Origin: Lederbergia citrisecunda
Lineage (GTDB): Bacteria; Bacillota; Bacilli; Bacillales; Bacillaceae_C
Length of the DNA: 64,000 nt
Assembly: GCF_018343695.1 (NCBI RefSeq)
Contig: NZ_JAGYPJ010000001.1
Coordinates: forward strand, 4,157,631 to 4,221,630
Direction: 5' to 3'
The notes under the pieces were generated by a model. The model was not told where the DNA came from and made no database searches. It worked only from the letters and a program-made list of their open reading frames with translations. A program made the position numbers and the translations under genes. This document shows, piece by piece, positions 34,876-43,732 of the stretch (its first letter is position 1; every line of letters starts with the position of its first letter).

Positions 34876-35818
34876 TTCTATGAAAATTGCAAGCTTAGCA
34901 CTAGTCGCTGCGAGCTGTGTAGGTATTTATTTATTTCATCAATTAAACGGCAGTTTTGACTACGCCTTGCCTAGAAGAGGGATAAAAGTACTCGCTATGG
35001 TGTTGACAGGAGTAGCAATCTCTTATGCAACGGTCGTATTCCAAACGATTACTCACAATCGGATATTAACGCCGAGTATTATGGGACTGGATTCCCTTTA
35101 TTTACTGATTCAAACGTTGGCGATTTTCTTTTTAGGATCGAACCATATTACGGTTGTGAATAAGCAGGTTAATTTTATTTTATCTGTTCTGACAATGGTT
35201 GCTTTTGCTTTACTCATTTATCAGCTTTTATTTAAGAAAGGGCAGCGTCCGATCTATTTTTTACTCTTAGTCGGGATTATCGTCGGGACCTTTTTCCAAA
35301 GTATTTCAACGTTTTTGCAAGTGTTGATTGACCCGAATGAATTCCAAATTGTACAAGACAAGATGTTTGCTAGTTTTAATAATGTGAATGGGGATCTAGT
35401 TTGGTTATCTCTGCTCGTAATCGGAATTGTGATTTTGATAGGGTGGAGATCCATCCCTTACTTAGATGTATTGTCTTTAGGAAGGGAGACGGCGATTAAT
35501 CTTGGCGTTGCTTACGATAAAATTGTGAAGCAAATGCTTGTAGTGGCGGCTGTCCTTATTTCGGTTTCGACAGCTCTCGTCGGACCGATCACCTTTTTCG
35601 GGTTAATTGTTGCAAATTTATCGTATCAATTTTTTAAAACATATAAACATAACATCTTAATTAGTGGCGCAGCTCTGATGAGTATAATTGCACTCGTTGG
35701 TGGACAATGGGTTGTGGAAAGGATTTTTACATTCTCCACAACACTAAGTGTCATTATTAATTTCATAGGCGGAGTGTATTTCATTTATTTATTATTGAAG
35801 GAGAGTCGATCCGCATGA
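34868..35818 (+). CDS. yclO: Iron-siderophore ABC transporter permease (YclO-like)
   Basis: The 316-residue second FecCD-type permease carries LPRRGIKVLAMVLTGVAISYA and the LVGPITFFGLIVANLSYQF segment that meets the ATPase. ATG 34868 has GGAGG 7 nt upstream and overlaps the yclN stop; the longer frame begins 39 bp earlier without a site. It forms the heterodimeric channel with the preceding gene and overlaps the ATPase gene by 4 bp. Confidence 0.88.
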   Translation: MRNSMKIASLALVAASCVGIYLFHQLNGSFDYALPRRGIKVLAMVLTGVAISYATVVFQTITHNRILTPSIMGLDSLYLLIQTLAIFFLGSNHITVVNKQVNFILSVLTMVAFALLIYQLLFKKGQRPIYFLLLVGIIVGTFFQSISTFLQVLIDPNEFQIVQDKMFASFNNVNGDLVWLSLLVIGIVILIGWRSIPYLDVLSLGRETAINLGVAYDKIVKQMLVVAAVLISVSTALVGPITFFGLIVANLSYQFFKTYKHNILISGAALMSIIALVGGQWVVERIFTFSTTLSVIINFIGGVYFIYLLLKESRSA

Positions 35819-36576
35819 TACAAGTACGTGGTTTATCGAAAATGTACGGAAAAAAACATGTCGTGGAAGATGTGACAGTTGATATACAAAGAGGGAAAAT
35901 TACCTCCTTTATTGGACCAAACGGAGCGGGTAAATCAACATTATTATCGATGGTAAGCCGTCTACTTGATGCAGATACGGGAGAAGTGCTTGTTGATAAG
36001 ACAGATGTCCGTGGGATGAAATCAAATGATTTTTCAAAAAAGGTTTCGATCTTAAAACAATCCAACTACATGAATGTTCGATTGACGATTCGGGAACTTG
36101 TTTCGTTCGGAAGATTTCCATACTCGAAAGGGAGACTTACTGCAGAAGATAAGGAAAAAGTAGATGAAGCTCTTGAATACATGGCCCTGACCGATATTGA
36201 AGATGCTTATATCGAAGAATTATCCGGTGGCCAGCGGCAACGTGCCTTTATCGCAATGGTCGTTGCTCAAGATACGGATTATATTTTATTAGATGAGCCT
36301 TTAAATAACTTGGACATGAAGCATTCCGTACAGATAATGAAAATTTTGCGCAGGTTAGTGGATGAACTGGGAAAAACAGTTGTCATCGTCCTCCACGATA
36401 TTAATTTTGCGTCTGTTTATTCCGATAGAATTGTCGCTTTAAAAAATGGACGCGTCGTAAAAGATGGACCAACCGAAGAAATCATCCAATCTGACTCTTT
36501 GAAAGAGATTTATGATATGGACATTCCAATCCAACAAATGAATAACTGCCGCATTTGCGTGTATTTTAATTCTTAA
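35815..36576 (+). CDS. yclP: Iron-siderophore ABC transporter ATP-binding protein (YclP-like)
   Basis: The 253-residue ATPase shows Walker A GPNGAGKST, signature LSGGQRQRA, Walker B YILLDEPLNNLD and the switch His in VLHDINFA. It powers the YclNO channel. A substrate-binding lipoprotein gene (yclQ) would be expected next, but only a tandem repeat and a terminator follow before a gene on the other strand. Confidence 0.9.
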   Translation: MIQVRGLSKMYGKKHVVEDVTVDIQRGKITSFIGPNGAGKSTLLSMVSRLLDADTGEVLVDKTDVRGMKSNDFSKKVSILKQSNYMNVRLTIRELVSFGRFPYSKGRLTAEDKEKVDEALEYMALTDIEDAYIEELSGGQRQRAFIAMVVAQDTDYILLDEPLNNLDMKHSVQIMKILRRLVDELGKTVVIVLHDINFASVYSDRIVALKNGRVVKDGPTEEIIQSDSLKEIYDMDIPIQQMNNCRICVYFNS

Positions 36577-36621
36577 CCTGTTGAGTGCTGTTCAACTTCA
36601 GGGGATAAAAAATTTGCAACT

Positions 36622-36880
36622 TGTCCATGTTCGTCGAAAATACGGCTTGGTGGTAACAAGGAACCAGTTCATGTACCTCAGCTATTAAGAATCTAAGGAT
36701 GAATGTACCTTGAATCGAAAAAAACTGATTAGAGGGAACAATGCCATTCAATGTGCCCCTAGCTGATAAAAAATTGCTCTGAAGGTAACGATGATCCCTT
36801 CAGCGTGCCCTTAGCTGACAAGAAACCGCTCTGAAGGTAACAATGAATTGCTACATGTACCTTTTCGTCTCAAGATTTAT
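36622..36880. repeat. Degenerate tandem array, ~52-bp unit (convergent gap yclP/pbpC)
   Basis: The two clearest units start at about 36765 and 36817 and read ATAAAAAATTGCTCTGAAGG... and ACAAGAAACCGCTCTGAAGG..., each with GTAACRATGA and ending near GTGCCCTTAGCTG. Two or three more degenerate units precede them (GGTAACAAGGAACC, GGGAACAATGCC). The unit length is about 52 bp. No gene is visible between yclP and the terminator. Confidence 0.65.
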
Positions 36881-36896
36881 GAAAATAATTCAAACC

Positions 36897-36944
36897 AAAA
36901 GGAGTGCCTCAAATCGAACTACTGATTTGAGGCACTCCTTTTTT
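36897..36944. terminator. Strong bidirectional terminator between yclP and pbpC
   Basis: The perfect 15-bp stem GGAGTGCCTCAAATC / GATTTGAGGCACTCC has A4 before it and T6 after it and serves both convergent genes. Confidence 0.92.
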
Positions 36945-38947
36945 CATTTCCTTATATCAGTAAAAATATTTTTAACCTTTTCAACAGCACTACTAGTTCC
37001 ATCTGCTTCTAGCATTAAAGCAACGAGGGTATCTGGATGATCAGGGTTATATGCTACAAACCAGCTATTTTCTTTCCCCTTTTTCCCTTGTTCTACTTTA
37101 GCGAACTCTGCGGTTCCTGTTTTTCCAGCAAGCGGATAGCCGTTGATCCTTGCTCCTCTCGCTGTTCCGTGAGGGTCTTCAACTACTTTCCTAAGAGCGG
37201 CACCCAAATGGTCGACTTCCTCTTGACTAAGTAAGTTTTCCTTCCAAATTTCTCCTTGTTTTTCGTCCGTAAGCAAGATTGGCTTGATCATATTTCCATT
37301 ATTCGTAAAAATTGTAAAGGCTGAGGCAAGATGGAGTACATTCATTTCAACTTGACCTTGGCCATAACTAGAGTCTGCTAATGCAATATCTGAGTCAATA
37401 TTTCCGAAACTTGATGTATGCATTGGGTATGCAAATGGCATATCTTCGTCAAATCCAAAGGCTTTCAAACCCGCTACAAACTTATCTTTACCAAGTTCTA
37501 ATGTCGTTTGGGCAAAATAAATATTATCGGAATAGATTAATGCTTTTTCAAGATCAATCGGTACTCCGGGATCGCTTACCCTAGTTACTTTGTAGTTCCC
37601 CCAAGAAGCATCTTTCTGCCAAGATAAATCTTTAATAGGAAGTGCTGTTTTCCAATCAAGCGTTCCTTCTTTTAATCCAATGGCCGCTGTAATTGGTTTA
37701 AGTACAGAACCTGGCGCAAAAGTTGAATTAAATCGATTTAACATTGGTTTATCTGGATTTTCCTCAATGGCTTTCCATTCTTCATTCGTTGCACCTAAAG
37801 TTAGTGTATTAGGATCGTAGCTTGGACTGCTTACTAACGCCAATGTTTCTCCTGTAACAGGATTGATCGCTGCAGCTGTACCAGGCTTTCCACCTAATTG
37901 GTCAAAAATGGTTACTTGAAGTGCACTGTCAATTGTTAACTGAACATCTTCTCCGTCTTTCACTTCTTTTTCAGCAAGGACTACTTCACTGCCATCTTCC
38001 TTTTGAATGACGATTTTTATACCAGGTTCGCCTCTTAGCCGATCTTCAAATACTTTTTCTAGCCCCCGCCTACCAATCATATCTGAGGCAGAGTATCCTT
38101 TACCTTTATTTTCTTCCAAATCATCAGATGTGACAGGGGAGATATTACCTGTTAAGTGGGCAGCTCTCGCTCCAAGCGGATACACTCTCGCTTCAACGTC
38201 CATTCCAATAACACCTGGAACTTGACCTACTTTTTCACGAAGCTCCATATTGTCTTTTGGAATTGTCTTAATTGGAACAAAGCTATCAGGCTGGACCCAA
38301 GATTGTCCTAATGCTTTCTCAATTTGTTCGGTGCTAACACCTAAGACTTCGGACACTTGTTTAACGCTTTTCTCCTCTTGTCCTTCCATATCTTTCGGAA
38401 CTAGACCAATTTGTCTCGCCACTCCATTTTCTGCAAGAGCAATACCGTTTCGATCCAAAATGGAACCTCGTTTAGGAGAAGTAGTTGGAACCGAGATTTT
38501 ATCTCCTTCTTCAAGCTCTGGAAAAATAAAACTCGTATCCCAATTCAATCGCCATTCCTTTTTTTCGTCTACATCTTCCTTCACAAATTCCGCTTTATGG
38601 TTAAAAGCTATTTCACCAGCGAGGCTTTCCATGTTTACGTCGAATGGAAATTCAATATCAGTTGCCTCTTTATCTGTTTCTTCCTCTGGTTTCTTGAATT
38701 GAACTTTTAATTTTTTTATCTCTAAATCTTCGTATATTTTTTTATAGCGATCCACAAAGTCTTCTTTTGTAACATTCTCTGTTGATTCGGTGGATAAAAA
38801 CTCATACATTTTATCGAATTTTTGCTCGTTCCAAAGTTTTATATAATCCGCAAAACGATCTTCAGGTTTAGGTTCTTTTTCTTTATTACAAGCAACCAAT
38901 AAGGAACTAAGTATTAAACATAATGAAATCAAAACGAATTTTTTCAT
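36944..38947 (-). CDS. pbpC: Class B penicillin-binding protein, PbpC/PBP3-like lipoprotein
   Basis: The 667-residue transpeptidase cross-links peptidoglycan. The signal peptide has lipobox LVAC (Cys20). An NTF2-like MecA_N domain (about 25-150) is followed by a PBP dimerisation domain and the transpeptidase domain. Active-site motifs are PGSVLKP (SxxK), YSDN (SxN) and AGKTGTAE (KTG). The order MecA_N-dimerisation-transpeptidase is that of Bacillus PBP3 and staphylococcal PBP2a, a group with low beta-lactam affinity in some members. ATG 38947 has GGGGAGG 7 nt upstream. It is monocistronic. Confidence 0.9.
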   Translation of the reverse strand: MKKFVLISLCLILSSLLVACNKEKEPKPEDRFADYIKLWNEQKFDKMYEFLSTESTENVTKEDFVDRYKKIYEDLEIKKLKVQFKKPEEETDKEATDIEFPFDVNMESLAGEIAFNHKAEFVKEDVDEKKEWRLNWDTSFIFPELEEGDKISVPTTSPKRGSILDRNGIALAENGVARQIGLVPKDMEGQEEKSVKQVSEVLGVSTEQIEKALGQSWVQPDSFVPIKTIPKDNMELREKVGQVPGVIGMDVEARVYPLGARAAHLTGNISPVTSDDLEENKGKGYSASDMIGRRGLEKVFEDRLRGEPGIKIVIQKEDGSEVVLAEKEVKDGEDVQLTIDSALQVTIFDQLGGKPGTAAAINPVTGETLALVSSPSYDPNTLTLGATNEEWKAIEENPDKPMLNRFNSTFAPGSVLKPITAAIGLKEGTLDWKTALPIKDLSWQKDASWGNYKVTRVSDPGVPIDLEKALIYSDNIYFAQTTLELGKDKFVAGLKAFGFDEDMPFAYPMHTSSFGNIDSDIALADSSYGQGQVEMNVLHLASAFTIFTNNGNMIKPILLTDEKQGEIWKENLLSQEEVDHLGAALRKVVEDPHGTARGARINGYPLAGKTGTAEFAKVEQGKKGKENSWFVAYNPDHPDTLVALMLEADGTSSAVEKVKNIFTDIRK

Positions 38948-39077
38948 CCTCAAACCTCCCCTTGTCGTTTATTGTAACATTTTAGAGTCTTGAAAAAAAA
39001 CAACTCGTTTTTTCAAACTTCAATCTATATGTTAAAATGAAACAAGTTAATGATTACATAAAGCAAGGAGAAGACAA

Positions 39078-40007
39078 ATGGAGAAAATTCTTATTTTCGG
39101 TCATAAGAACCCTGATACTGATACAATCTGCTCAGCGATTGTGTATGCAGACATTAAATCTAGATTAAAGCAAAATGTTGAAGCTGTACGTTTAGGAGAA
39201 GTAAATGGTGAGACACAATTTGCACTGGATACATTTAATGTAGTGGCACCGCGCCTTGTTAATACCGTTGCAAATGAAACGGACAAAGTGATTTTGGTAG
39301 ATCATAATGAACGTCAACAAAGCGCTGCAGACATTGAACAAGTACGCGTGGTTGAGGTAATTGATCATCATAGAATTGCTAATTTTGAAACAAGCGACCC
39401 ACTATATTTCCGTGCAGAACCTGTCGGATGTACTGCGACTATTTTGAAAAAGATTTATAAGGAAAATGGTTTGGAAATCGAAAAACCAATGGCGGGCCTT
39501 ATGCTCTCAGCAATTATTTCCGATTCCTTACTGTTTAAATCACCAACATGCACTGAAGAAGATATAGCAGCTGCACGGGAACTAGCTGATATTGCTGGGG
39601 TAGATGCAGACAGCTACGGAATGAACATGCTAAAAGCAGGTGCAGATGTAAGTACCAAAACGATTGAACAACTGCTTTCAGTAGATGCTAAAGAATTTAC
39701 GATGGGCAGTGCAAAAGTAGAAATTGCTCAAGTAAACGCAGTTGGTGTTGAGGAAGTTCTTGAACGTAAGGTAGAAATTGAAAAAGCACTTAGCCAAGTA
39801 ATTGAACAAAAAGGTTTGGATTTGTTCTTATTTGTCGTAACTGATATTTTAACTAATGATTCTACAGCGATCGCAGTAGGGCAAGCGGCAAATGCAGTTG
39901 AACAAGCATTTAATGTGACTCTTGAAAATAATAAAGCAGTGTTAAAGGGCGTTGTTTCCCGTAAGAAACAAATTGTGCCTCCATTGACAGACGCATTGAG
40001 TAAATAA
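39078..40007 (+). CDS. ppaC: Manganese-dependent inorganic pyrophosphatase (family II)
   Basis: The 309-residue DHH/DHHA2 enzyme hydrolyses pyrophosphate to drive biosynthesis. The N-terminal DHH domain has [18 protein letters not shown] and the DHH signature in [11 protein letters not shown]. The C-terminal DHHA2 domain has the substrate-binding SRKKQIVPP. Length is normal and all metal ligands are visible. AAGGAGAAG precedes the ATG. It is followed 4 nt after the stop by a copy of element A and then a terminator. Confidence 0.97.
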   Translation: MEKILIFGHKNPDTDTICSAIVYADIKSRLKQNVEAVRLGEVNGETQFALDTFNVVAPRLVNTVANETDKVILVDHNERQQSAADIEQVRVVEVIDHHRIANFETSDPLYFRAEPVGCTATILKKIYKENGLEIEKPMAGLMLSAIISDSLLFKSPTCTEEDIAAARELADIAGVDADSYGMNMLKAGADVSTKTIEQLLSVDAKEFTMGSAKVEIAQVNAVGVEEVLERKVEIEKALSQVIEQKGLDLFLFVVTDILTNDSTAIAVGQAANAVEQAFNVTLENNKAVLKGVVSRKKQIVPPLTDALSK

Positions 40008-40157
40008 GAAGAAAAGCGTAAGCGCCTTGGTCATCGACGTACAAACTTCAGGGCCTCTGACTGAGATACAGGAAACACGACGAGGAACGAGCCGATGTTG
40101 ACTTATCGTAGGGAAGAGGGCAAGAAGTTTGCTAGTCGATAGGCGCTGAAGCTGGAC
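40008..40157 (+). repeat. Dispersed element A, hairpin-less copy abutting ppaC stop
   Basis: AAAAGCGTAAGCGCC starts 4 nt after the ppaC stop. The ends and the conserved GATGTTGACTTATCGTAGGG and GCTAGTCGATAGGCGCTGAA blocks are present. Both internal hairpins (CCCACA and GCCACA types) are missing as a clean internal deletion. Confidence 0.8.
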
Positions 40158-40159
40158 AA

Positions 40160-40190
40160 AAAGGACAGCGAGATGCTGTCCTTTACTTTT
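40160..40190 (+). terminator. Intrinsic terminator after element A, ppaC transcript
   Basis: The stem AAAGGACAGC / GCTGTCCTTT with a 5-nt loop and a T-rich tail lies directly after the repeat, so the ppaC transcript would include element A in its 3' UTR. Confidence 0.8.
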
Positions 40191-40251
40191 AGAGACAACC
40201 TGCATTATAATTTTGAGAATTCAACGTAGTAGCAAAAGGGGTATGTTTATT

Positions 40252-41076
40252 TTGAAGGTAGGATATTTAGGACCAAAAGGGACTTTTTCAGAAGAAGCGG
40301 CATTGCGTTATTTTTCAAATTCCGAAAATGAAACGATTATGTACAGTACCATTTTTGATGTGCTAGAAGCGGTTGACGAAGGGGAAGTCGATAGAGGGAT
40401 TGTTCCCATTGAAAATGCAATTGAAGGTACGATCACAATGACAACAGATGGGTTAATCAATCATGATGTGTGGATTGAAGGAGAAGCTGTTTTACCTGTT
40501 AGGCTGCATTTGTTAGCGGTGGAAGGTGCCAATCTGGAAGATATCAAGGAAATATGGTCCATTCCCCCTGCGTTAGCACAATGCAGGATTTTCACGAAGA
40601 AAATGAAGGCGGCAACGAAGCATTTTAGCAGTACATCAGGAGCGGCAGAAGCCCTTAGTACATCAGGAAGATTAGATGCGGGAGCAGTTGCTTCTGAATT
40701 AGCTGCTGAAATATTTGGGTTAGAAATTGCAAAAAGGGATATACATGACAACAATTGCAATTCTACAAGATTCCTTATTTTATCAAAAGCACCGAACGGA
40801 AATATTCACGAAACGGATAAATCGATGCTTTTGATCACACCAACAGAAGACCGCCCAGGGTTATTGGCTATTATTTTAAACGTATTTTCTTCATTAGACA
40901 TTAACCTTTCATGGATTGAATCTCGTCCAACTAAAAAGAAGTTGGGGACGTATCGATTTTTCATTGAGGCAGCACTTGGTGTGCACGATTCTAATTTGAA
41001 AAAAGCGGTAACGATCCTTGAAGCGTATGGACATGAAGTGAGAGTGCTAGGAAGCTATAAAACGAGAAAACTATAA
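40252..41076 (+). CDS. pheA: Prephenate dehydratase
   Basis: The 274-residue enzyme converts prephenate to phenylpyruvate in phenylalanine synthesis. The catalytic domain (about 1-180) has VGYLGPKGTFSEEAA, VPIENAIEG and NSTRF, whose Thr is catalytic. The ACT domain (about 190-270) carries the phenylalanine-sensing ESRP motif, so feedback inhibition is expected. TTG 40252 is preferred because AAAGGGG lies 10 nt before it and the protein then starts MKVGYLGP like homologues. The DsbA-like gene follows 18 bp later. Confidence 0.93.
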   Translation: MKVGYLGPKGTFSEEAALRYFSNSENETIMYSTIFDVLEAVDEGEVDRGIVPIENAIEGTITMTTDGLINHDVWIEGEAVLPVRLHLLAVEGANLEDIKEIWSIPPALAQCRIFTKKMKAATKHFSSTSGAAEALSTSGRLDAGAVASELAAEIFGLEIAKRDIHDNNCNSTRFLILSKAPNGNIHETDKSMLLITPTEDRPGLLAIILNVFSSLDINLSWIESRPTKKKLGTYRFFIEAALGVHDSNLKKAVTILEAYGHEVRVLGSYKTRKL

Positions 41077-41094
41077 AAATCGAGGTGCTAAAAC

Positions 41095-41820
41095 ATGAAA
41101 ATAGAAGTATGGTCTGATTTTGTATGCCCATTTTGTTATATTGGTAAACGTCGACTAGAAGAAGCGTTATCTAAGTTTCCACATCGCGATAAGGTGGAAG
41201 TAGCATTTCGTAGTTTTGAACTCGATCCAAATACACCGAAGGAGCAAAATGAAAATATCCACGAAATACTAGCTGTAAAATATGGTATGAGTGTGGATGA
41301 GGCTAAAAGAATGAATGAAGGCGTTGGTGAGCAGGCAAAAACAGTTGGTCTTACATTCAATTTTGAGCATATGGTGCCAACTAATACATTTGACGCTCAT
41401 AGGCTAGCTCATTTTGCCAAATTGCAAGGTAAGGATGCGGCCTTAACGGAAGTGTTACTTAAAGCATATTTTACGGATTCTAAGAAACTTAGTGATAAAG
41501 AGACTTTAGAGGATTTAGCGGTTACTGTCGGTCTAGAGCGTGAACAGGTAATGTCTGTTCTAAATGATGAAAATGCTTTTGCCGATGATGTACGTTATGA
41601 CGAAAGAACAGCGCAGCAAATTGGTGTGCGTGGCGTACCATTTTTCGTCATTAACCAAAAATATGCCATCTCTGGTGCGCAAGCTACGGAAACGTTTTTG
41701 GGCGCACTTGAAAAAGTATGGCAGGAAGAAAATAGTGCTCCCGTTCTTCAAGATTTATCTGAAGATGTAGATGGAGCAAGCTGCGAGGATGGAAACTGTG
41801 CGATTCCAACCGATAAATAA
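41095..41820 (+). CDS. DsbA-family oxidoreductase (FrnE/2-hydroxychromene isomerase-like)
   Basis: The 241-residue thioredoxin-fold protein opens with the active site CPFC in IEVWSDFVCPFCYIG and has no signal peptide, so it acts in the cytosol. An alpha-helical insertion (about 60-150) and the cis-proline segment GVRGVPFFVINQKYAISG fit the FrnE group, linked to thiol stress and polyketide chemistry. The C-terminus has an extra Cys pair (SCEDGNC). It is probably co-transcribed with pheA, an association without an obvious metabolic reason. Confidence 0.88.
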   Translation: MKIEVWSDFVCPFCYIGKRRLEEALSKFPHRDKVEVAFRSFELDPNTPKEQNENIHEILAVKYGMSVDEAKRMNEGVGEQAKTVGLTFNFEHMVPTNTFDAHRLAHFAKLQGKDAALTEVLLKAYFTDSKKLSDKETLEDLAVTVGLEREQVMSVLNDENAFADDVRYDERTAQQIGVRGVPFFVINQKYAISGAQATETFLGALEKVWQEENSAPVLQDLSEDVDGASCEDGNCAIPTDK

Positions 41821-41850
41821 AAATCCGATCTTATGAGGTCGGATTTTTAG
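41819..41850. terminator. Bidirectional terminator between DsbA-like gene and YjjB-like gene
   Basis: The stem AAATCCGATC / GGTCGGATTT has a 6-nt loop and T runs on both strands. Confidence 0.85.
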
Positions 41851-42305
41851 ATTTTCTTCTGAGATCGTAAACCTTTTGTGATTTTAAGTACAAACTGTAC
41901 AAGTACTTCTGCAAAGACGAGCCCCATTGCTATCGAGCTTGCTATGATGAAAGCTTTCATAGCAAGTGGGATGGCGTTTGAATAATCATTACTTGCTACA
42001 TGCCGCATCGCGTCGTAAGCTGTTCCACCAGGTACGAGAGGAATAATTCCCGCTACGATATAAACAATAATTGGTGTTTTATATCGTTTTGCCATGATGT
42101 GACCGATAATTGCAACGATAAAGGCACCGCAAAAAGCAGCTTGAACCACGTCAACCCCTGAATCTATCATCACGATATAAACAAACCATCCCGCCATTCC
42201 GACGACTCCGCAATGAAACAACGCTTTTCTTGGTGCGTTAAAAATGATCCCGAAGCCAATGGCTGATATCATGCTTAAAATTAAGTGTGGTAAGTAATAA
42301 ATCAT
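41847..42305 (-). CDS. ThrE-like threonine/serine exporter, small domain protein (YjjB/DUF3815)
   Basis: The 152-residue protein has about five membrane segments and the motif PLVPGGTAYDAM typical of the ThrE_2 domain. In some bacteria this domain is fused to ThrE_1 as one exporter; here the two halves are adjacent genes. It starts 15 bp after the stop of the larger half, with AAGGATG as ribosome site. Confidence 0.87.
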   Translation of the reverse strand: MIYYLPHLILSMISAIGFGIIFNAPRKALFHCGVVGMAGWFVYIVMIDSGVDVVQAAFCGAFIVAIIGHIMAKRYKTPIIVYIVAGIIPLVPGGTAYDAMRHVASNDYSNAIPLAMKAFIIASSIAMGLVFAEVLVQFVLKITKGLRSQKKI

Positions 42306-42320
42306 GTTTTTACATCCTTC

Positions 42321-43076
42321 TTACAGCCATAATGAATATACAACTGCGACACCCGCACCAATTGCCAATGCTGTTAAAAAAGCTTCAGCCCCCTTTGATA
42401 ACCCTGATACGAAATGACCTGCCATAAGATCGCGGATAGCATTTGTTATCAATAGTCCTGGTACAAGAGGCATGACGGAAGCAATGACAATCAAATCAAG
42501 CTGATGTCCCCAACCGTAATTTACAGCAAGCAAACCTAACAGACCAATAATAAAAGAAGCTGAAAACTCTGCAAAAAATTTTACCTTTGCATGATAATGT
42601 ATAGTTAAAAATGTTGAAAAGCCGATTCCACTCACAATTAAAGCAGGTACATAATCGGCCCAAATTCCTTTAAACATAATTAAAAAACTACCGCTCGCGA
42701 TAGCAGCTGCCACGATTTGTAGCCAAATGGGGAAGGATAAATTAACCTTTTCTAACTCTTTTAAAGCTAGGAAAGCGTCATTCATATTGAGTACACCATC
42801 CGCCATGCTTCTAGAGATATGATTGACTTTAGTGATTTTTTCCAAATCAGTCCCGCGTTCACTAATTCGTACAAATTGCGATGGATCTGAACCTTCCAAC
42901 GAAAAAATTATCCCAGTCGGTGTTACAAAGCTTTGGCTTTCATTAAATCCGAATGCAGCTGCCATTCTCATCATCGTATCCTCTACACGATACGTTTCAG
43001 CTCCACTTTTCATCAAGATTTTCCCTGCCAAAAGGCAAGCCTCAATCAATTTTTGTTCATTTATGTTATGGTCCAA
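42321..43076 (-). CDS. ThrE-like threonine/serine exporter, large domain protein (YjjP/DUF1212)
   Basis: The 251-residue protein has a soluble N-terminal part (LIEACLLAGKILMKSGAETYRVEDTM read in parts, the DUF1212 signature) and about five membrane segments at about 115-250 with VMPLVPGLLITNAIRDL. TTG 43076 is preferred, with GGAG 9 nt upstream; an ATG at 43130 lacks a site. With the next gene it should form an amino-acid exporter. Confidence 0.87.
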   Translation of the reverse strand: MDHNINEQKLIEACLLAGKILMKSGAETYRVEDTMMRMAAAFGFNESQSFVTPTGIIFSLEGSDPSQFVRISERGTDLEKITKVNHISRSMADGVLNMNDAFLALKELEKVNLSFPIWLQIVAAAIASGSFLIMFKGIWADYVPALIVSGIGFSTFLTIHYHAKVKFFAEFSASFIIGLLGLLAVNYGWGHQLDLIVIASVMPLVPGLLITNAIRDLMAGHFVSGLSKGAEAFLTALAIGAGVAVVYSLWL

Positions 43077-43262
43077 TTTTAACAACTCCAAGGACTTTTC
43101 CAGAATGTAATTTATTGTAACATTTTTCAATGTGCTTTTCTTAAAAATAGGTTACTTCATAACACAATCTTTTTGCTAAAGTAATTTTTCTGCGACTAGC
43201 ATTTGAAAAAAGGAACATAATTTAAAGGAAAGGCTACTTGAAAAAATGATAGGAGGATTAAT

Positions 43263-43679
43263 ATGGCAGATGATTTTGAAGTAAAGCCTATGTTTGAAGG
43301 CCAATATCATGAACGCCCTCAGTTTAAGATAAACATACAAGGTAATGACTATCTGGGTGTTATGCATGATGATGAAATTAAATGGTTTCATCCGCATCCT
43401 CATAAAGTTTTAGAAGACGAACATGTGGAAACTATAGAATCACAAATACAAGAAAAATTGAACAACTCAGATGATATTGAAGTAAAGCCTATGTTTGAAG
43501 GCCAACATCATGAACGCCCTCAGTTTAAAGTGAATATAAAGGGAAATGATTACTTAGGAGTTTTGCATGAGGATGAAATTAAGTGGTTTCATCCGCATCC
43601 ACATAAAGATTTTGAGGACGAACATGTAGAAGCTGTAGAATCACAAATACAAAAAAAATTGAACAACATGAAGGATTAA
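43263..43679 (+). CDS. Small protein of two near-identical 67-residue repeats (DUF5342/YheE-like)
   Basis: The 138-residue soluble protein consists almost wholly of two copies of one unit (about 5-70 and 72-137, period 67 residues). Each reads EVKPMFEGQ-H/YHERPQF, then NDYLGV, then the histidine-rich EIKWFHPHPHK and EDEHVE. The pattern KPM-F/W...G..H.D..I.W loosely recalls the single-domain Bacillus protein YheE (DUF5342, function unknown). The copies are also very alike in DNA, so the duplication is recent or homogenised. The HPHPH clusters could bind metal; urease genes lie 1.2 kb away, but this link is only positional. GGAGG is 6 nt before the ATG. Confidence 0.8.
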   Translation: MADDFEVKPMFEGQYHERPQFKINIQGNDYLGVMHDDEIKWFHPHPHKVLEDEHVETIESQIQEKLNNSDDIEVKPMFEGQHHERPQFKVNIKGNDYLGVLHEDEIKWFHPHPHKDFEDEHVEAVESQIQKKLNNMKD

Positions 43680-43684
43680 CATTC

Positions 43685-43727
43685 AAGGCATCCGCCCATT
43701 TCAATGATCGGATGCCTTTTACTTTTG
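43685..43727. terminator. Bidirectional terminator between the repeat protein and urea transporter genes
   Basis: The perfect 10-bp stem AAGGCATCCG / CGGATGCCTT is followed by TTTTACTTTTG. Confidence 0.85.
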
Positions 43728-43732
43728 TTAAA

